Shown here: positions 6,330 through 9,484 of the stretch, piece by piece
Position numbering within the stretch: position 1 is the first letter of the stretch
Layout of the letters: every line of letters begins with the position of its first letter
Assembly: GCA_947631365.1 (NCBI GenBank)
Contig: CANRLB010000043.1
Location: 1 to 9,484 of the forward strand
DNA: 9,484 bases
Direction of reading: 5' to 3'
Source of the DNA: an uncultured Bacilli bacterium
GTDB taxonomy: Bacteria; Bacillota_I; Bacilli_A; RF39; UBA660
The notes under the pieces: model-generated
What the model was told of the DNA's origin: nothing
What the model saw: the letters and a program-made list of their open reading frames with translations, nothing else
Databases searched by the model: none
Program-made: the position numbers and the translations under genes

Positions 6330-9293
6330 TTCTATCTCTGCTTGCCTAAAGTAATAATTTACTATTAAATCCCCATTTACTATTCCCTGATAATTTTCTG
6401 GCATATTTACTAATTTCCATACCTCTTCATCTACATTATTATAATCTGTTATATATTGTTCTCCATAATATGCTTCACTTTCTCTTGATTCTACTATTTT
6501 ATTTTCTGTTCCTTCTTCATAATAATTTACTGTTATTTTATATTCTCGCTTCTTATAATAGTAATTTACTTCGATATCTCCATCTACTGTTCCTTCTTTA
6601 TTTGCTGGCTCTTCTACTAATTCCCATTTCTTTTTATCTATCTTATTATCATTGGTTGTATATTCATCTCCATATTTATGACTAGTTACTTCTGATTCTT
6701 CTATCTTTTCCCCTGTCTCTTCATCATAATAATTGACTTCCAATGTATATTCATTATTTTTAAAATAATAATCTACTTCTGTATCTTCATATATTATCCC
6801 TGGTGTTGTTCCTTCTGTTCTTACATATTCCCAATAGTCTTCATCTATCTTATCATAATTTGTTAGATATTCATCTTTATAGTTATATGTATACCTATCT
6901 CCTTTTGCTATTTTTGCCTTTGTTTTATCATCATAATAATTTACCAATAATCGATATTTTAATCTATTAAAATAGTAATTTATAGTATATGATTCTTGCT
7001 CTCCATCTATTTCCCCTTCTACTGGATCTCCATCATTTGAAACATATTCCCATATATCTCGATCTATCTTATCATAATTGGTATAATAATGCATTGTATA
7101 ATAATATATAGTCTTATCTGACTCATCTATCTTTTCATTTGTTTGTGCATCATAATAATTTACTGTTACTGGATATTCTATCTTTTCAAAATAATAATTT
7201 ACTACTGTATTTCCTACTATTGTTCCTTCTATTATTTTATTTGTTTCGTCTACTACTTCTCCTTCCCCTTCTGCTACTTCACTTCTTACTATTCGCCACA
7301 TTCTATGTTCTATCTTATCATGATTTGTTTTATATTCATCATCATAATATATTGGTTTTGTTACATCTGGATCTGCTATTTTATTTTTTGTCCCTTCTTC
7401 TAAATAGTTTACTGTTAATCCATATGGTATCTTTTCAAAGTAATAATTTACTACCGTATTTTCTTTTATTTTGCCACTTATTGTTTTATCTCCCGCTATT
7501 GTCCCTTCTCCTTTTTGAACCTCACTTCTTACTATTTTCCATTTTAGTTGATTTACATTACTATAATTTGTACTATATGGATCATCATAATATAACGGAT
7601 TTGTTACATCTGCTGGCATATTATCTATTGGTTTATTTGTTCCTTCTTCTAAGTAATTTACTGTTAAAGTATATGGTCTTCTTTCAAAATAATAATTTAC
7701 TGTTGTATCTTTAGTTATTTTTCCACTTGTAGCATCTCCATCACTTCTTACAAATTCCCATACTTTTAAATCTACTTTGTTATAATTTGTACTATAACTA
7801 TCATTATAATAATAAGTTTCTGAATCTGATGTTGCTACTTTACTACCCGGTTTACCTTCTTCATAATAATTGACATTTAATTTATATTTTATTTTAACAT
7901 CTACTTCATTTGTATCTTTGTTTTCAGTTGGACAATTACTATCAGTTTTACATATTGAAGACGTTGTTGTCGCTTTATTTTGTATTTTATCTACTCCATA
8001 TGTATCACTTTTTACAGTCACTGGTATTTGCAATTTATATGTATGAGCATAAAAATCTACATTGTTTAACATAGTTGATGTAGCTGTTGCAGTAACAGTA
8101 TTTCCTGATACACCAATTGTAAAGTAACTTGTTACATCGGTACTTGTTTCATTAATTACTTTTATATTATTTTTATCAATTGTTAAATGACTATCTATGG
8201 TATCTTTTATTACTACACTATTAAATCTTGACGTTTTATATAGATTACTATATATTTCATTAAATGAAAACAATGTTCCATAATAGTTATTTGGTATATA
8301 TTGAGATACTGTATAAGTAAACTTTTCGCCCGTTGTTGCACTTTCTTTATTTACACTTTTTGTTGGTTTATCTATTGTGTATGGATATGGGGATGCAAAC
8401 ATATAATATATACCACAACGTGTTCCACTATAGGTAAAAGTGAATGTTGAATTATTAAAATCTTTAGTAGTCATAAATGCTGAACTTTCATAATAAATTG
8501 TATTGGTATTACCACTATTCCTTTCAGAAATTGCAATACCATTTGATTGTTCTTTTAAAGTATGACTATAACTTCCATGTCTTTTATTTTTATTATAATA
8601 TATATCTGAAGTTCCTACTTTTGGCACCATTCCTTCATACCCATTAAATAATTCATTATTATAGTCTGAATCTTCATTCTCAATATCAAAATCCCAATAA
8701 ATACCACTTACAGAGCTTATATTACCAAGTTCACCCTTATTACTTTCTGATTTATATGTTCCTGCTTTATAATATGTCATTGTAAAATCAGCTTGGGCAT
8801 AATATGTATCAAATGCAAACACTAGTGGTTCATTTACTTTTTGCGTATATGTTTTATATGTTTCCGGATCATTTTGTTTAGTAGCAATTTGATATGGTGA
8901 TCCAATTTGGAATGTAACATAACTTTCTGAGGCATTACTAAATTTTTTAACATTGTTTATTTTTACTACTACATCTAATAACTCACCATTTTTATTTGTG
9001 GCACAATTTGTAATTAATACTATAAGTTCATCACCAGGTTTAATATTATCTCTATTAAACAAACTGCTACTATATTCACTATTATATGCTCCGGCTTTTT
9101 TCATTTCTTTAATAATAGTATTAGATGATCTAAATAAAGTAGAATATGAATAATTTTCATCTATTTTTTCGATAGCGCTCCAATCATGATAAATTGTTGT
9201 TCCAACTGAAAATGCTTTATTTAAAAAAACAATAAAACTAATTGCTACTACAATTAAAAACATAAAAATTGGCAATGTATATTTACGTTTCAT
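6204..9293 (-). CDS. Surface protein C: signal peptide, N-terminal domain, 7 MucBP-like repeats, NPQTG wall anchor
   Basis: Predicted 1029-residue secreted, wall-anchored protein, the largest of the three paralogues. Residues 1-30 are a signal peptide (MKRK start, hydrophobic core, likely cleavage near AFS-V). Residues 31-308 are the unassigned N-terminal domain shared with A and B; residues about 309-468 are the isopeptide/DUF11-like beta module ending with an NKATTT strand; residues 470-984 hold seven MucBP-like repeats; NPQTG is at 989-993, followed by a hydrophobic stretch and the tail KRKIYKL, identical to A. Cysteines are at 97, 293, 448 and 454. The frame extends 14 codons upstream to a GTG (9335), but GGGGAG (9303-9308) lies 9 nt before the chosen ATG and a signal peptide follows directly. 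Its promoter matches consensus perfectly, so it may be the most strongly expressed of the three. No clear terminator follows it, so some readthrough into B is possible. Adhesin role is inferred. Confidence 0.9.
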   Translation of the reverse strand: MKRKYTLPIFMFLIVVAISFIVFLNKAFSVGTTIYHDWSAIEKIDENYSYSTLFRSSNTIIKEMKKAGAYNSEYSSSLFNRDNIKPGDELIVLITNCATNKNGELLDVVVKINNVKKFSNASESYVTFQIGSPYQIATKQNDPETYKTYTQKVNEPLVFAFDTYYAQADFTMTYYKAGTYKSESNKGELGNISSVSGIYWDFDIENEDSDYNNELFNGYEGMVPKVGTSDIYYNKNKRHGSYSHTLKEQSNGIAISERNSGNTNTIYYESSAFMTTKDFNNSTFTFTYSGTRCGIYYMFASPYPYTIDKPTKSVNKESATTGEKFTYTVSQYIPNNYYGTLFSFNEIYSNLYKTSRFNSVVIKDTIDSHLTIDKNNIKVINETSTDVTSYFTIGVSGNTVTATATSTMLNNVDFYAHTYKLQIPVTVKSDTYGVDKIQNKATTTSSICKTDSNCPTENKDTNEVDVKIKYKLNVNYYEEGKPGSKVATSDSETYYYNDSYSTNYNKVDLKVWEFVRSDGDATSGKITKDTTVNYYFERRPYTLTVNYLEEGTNKPIDNMPADVTNPLYYDDPYSTNYSNVNQLKWKIVRSEVQKGEGTIAGDKTISGKIKENTVVNYYFEKIPYGLTVNYLEEGTKNKIADPDVTKPIYYDDEYKTNHDKIEHRMWRIVRSEVAEGEGEVVDETNKIIEGTIVGNTVVNYYFEKIEYPVTVNYYDAQTNEKIDESDKTIYYYTMHYYTNYDKIDRDIWEYVSNDGDPVEGEIDGEQESYTINYYFNRLKYRLLVNYYDDKTKAKIAKGDRYTYNYKDEYLTNYDKIDEDYWEYVRTEGTTPGIIYEDTEVDYYFKNNEYTLEVNYYDEETGEKIEESEVTSHKYGDEYTTNDNKIDKKKWELVEEPANKEGTVDGDIEVNYYYKKREYKITVNYYEEGTENKIVESRESEAYYGEQYITDYNNVDEEVWKLVNMPENYQGIVNGDLIVNYYFRQAEIENPQTGPSQNVIIIEIVTMISMILIVIIAVYKIYLKRKIYKL
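6315..6329 (-). other. Sortase recognition motif NPQTG of protein C
   Basis: Codons 989-993 read NPQTG, 36 residues from the C-terminus, with the same following sequence as protein A. It should be processed by the same sortase as A. Confidence 0.8.
6342..7886 (-). repeat. Array of seven MucBP-like repeats in protein C
   Basis: Units lie at residues 470-539, 541-621, 624-704, 707-777, 780-846, 849-915 and 918-984. Shared features are VNYY or VNYL near the start, a TNY-(D/N)-K-(I/V)-(D/E) core followed by W, and a VNYYF-type end. Units 2 and 3 are the long subtype (81 residues) with an acidic VRSEV-x2-GEG insert; the others are 67-71 residues. Units 3-7 align in order with units 1-5 of protein A, so C has two additional units next to the beta-rich domain. 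Confidence 0.8.
6523..7092. repeat. 570-bp exact direct repeat, copy 2 (in gene C)
   Basis: Same orientation and same sequence as 1875-2444. It covers the start of unit 7, units 6 and 5, and most of unit 4 of protein C. Because the copies are direct repeats 4648 bp apart, exchange between them would remove gene B and most of gene A and leave one C/A hybrid gene. Confidence 0.93.
8106..8231. repeat. 126-bp near-identical block in the beta-rich domain, copy 2
   Basis: Partner of 3002-3127 in gene A, with a single mismatch. It shows that near-identity between A and C is patchy and not confined to the repeat arrays. Confidence 0.85.
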
Positions 9294-9308
9294 ATTCACT
9301 TTCTCCCC
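9291..9308 (-). promoter_or_regulatory. Ribosome binding site deciding the gene C start
   Basis: GGGGAG (9303-9308 on the - strand) sits 9 nt before the ATG at 9291-9293. The upstream GTG at 9335 has no purine-rich sequence in front of it and would add 14 polar residues before the signal peptide. Confidence 0.8.
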
Positions 9309-9365
9309 AAATGCTATCATTCTTATTTTTATCACTATTTAAAACTTACTTATTATCTATACAAA

Positions 9366-9394
9366 ATTATAACTCGCCAAATTATCTCTGTCAA
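9366..9394 (-). promoter_or_regulatory. Consensus sigma-A-type promoter of gene C
   Basis: TTGACA (9389-9394), a 17-bp spacer and TATAAT (9366-9371) match the housekeeping promoter consensus at all 12 positions with ideal spacing. Transcription should start near 9359, giving a leader of about 65 nt before the ATG. Confidence 0.9.
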
Positions 9395-9418
9395 TCATTA
9401 AGCAAATATTGTTAAACC

Positions 9419-9461
9419 TTTTTGAAAATGTCAGTATAAGATTTTTTGAAAATGTCAGTAT
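9419..9461. repeat. Two 19-bp direct repeats upstream of gene C
   Basis: TTTTTGAAAATGTCAGTAT occurs at 9419-9437 and, identically, at 9443-9461, a period of 24 bp. The pair lies about 25-70 bp upstream of the -35 box of gene C. It could be a tandem activator or repressor site, or the multi-repeat terminal region of an insertion sequence continuing beyond the right edge. The sequence alone does not decide. Confidence 0.85.
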
Positions 9462-9473
9462 TTTAAGTATGAT
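9446..9473 (+). promoter_or_regulatory. Possible + strand promoter at the right edge
   Basis: TTGAAA (9446-9451), 16 bp, TATGAT (9468-9473) resembles a sigma-A-type promoter pointing out of the window. Its -35 box is part of the second 19-bp repeat. A gene starting beyond the right edge would be divergent from gene C. The AT-rich context makes this weak. Confidence 0.3.
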
Positions 9474-9484
9474 AGAATATACCT

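Noticed and set aside
6342..7886. CRISPR array or other non-coding tandem repeat
   Set aside because: The repeats are 200-245 bp long, stay in one reading frame, vary as protein repeats do, and encode a recognisable VNYY / TNYDKID / W pattern.
9294..9335. N-terminal extension of protein C to a GTG at 9335
   Set aside because: There is no ribosome binding site in front of the GTG, while GGGGAG is well placed before the inner ATG, which starts the signal peptide.
1..9484. Alternative genetic code with TGA as Trp, considered because of the low GC content
   Set aside because: Trp positions use TGG, all genes end in TAA, and no reading frame is interrupted by TGA.

Overview
The window is very AT-rich DNA. 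It holds the 3' part of a housekeeping gene (pyrG, CTP synthase) on the + strand, followed by three long paralogous genes on the - strand that point towards it. Each of the three encodes a secreted protein with an N-terminal signal peptide and a C-terminal sortase-type sorting signal (NPxTG, hydrophobic stretch, basic tail). This suggests a low-GC Gram-positive bacterium of the Bacillota or wall-bearing Mollicutes-like gut lineages; the exact taxon cannot be fixed from the sequence. Trp is encoded by TGG, all four genes end in TAA, and nothing suggests a recoded TGA.

Layout from left to right: pyrG (1-1515, 5' end outside the window); a hairpin at the pyrG stop codon that can terminate transcription from both sides; surface protein A (1532-4204, -); its promoter region with a dyad; the terminator of gene B; surface protein B (4343-6064, -); its promoter; surface protein C (6204-9293, -); a consensus sigma-A-type promoter for C; and, at the right edge, two 19-bp direct repeats with a possible + strand promoter. 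All gaps between genes are shorter than 200 bp.

The three surface proteins share one plan: signal peptide, a roughly 280-residue N-terminal domain I do not recognise, a roughly 155-residue beta-rich domain resembling isopeptide/DUF11-type modules of Gram-positive adhesins, then MucBP-like repeats (5 in A, 1 in B, 7 in C), then the wall-sorting signal. The likely role, inferred from architecture, is cell-surface adhesion, with the repeats acting as a stalk that holds the N-terminal domain away from the wall. Each gene seems to have its own promoter.

The most striking feature is a 570-bp stretch that is identical base for base in A and C, flanked by clearly diverged sequence. Together with other near-identical blocks and the different repeat numbers, this points to recent recombination or gene conversion between the paralogues. 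The locus therefore looks like a small variable surface-antigen cluster. Further points of interest are two cysteines lost together in B (a predicted disulfide), the NPxTG rather than LPxTG sorting motif, and the direct repeats at the right edge.
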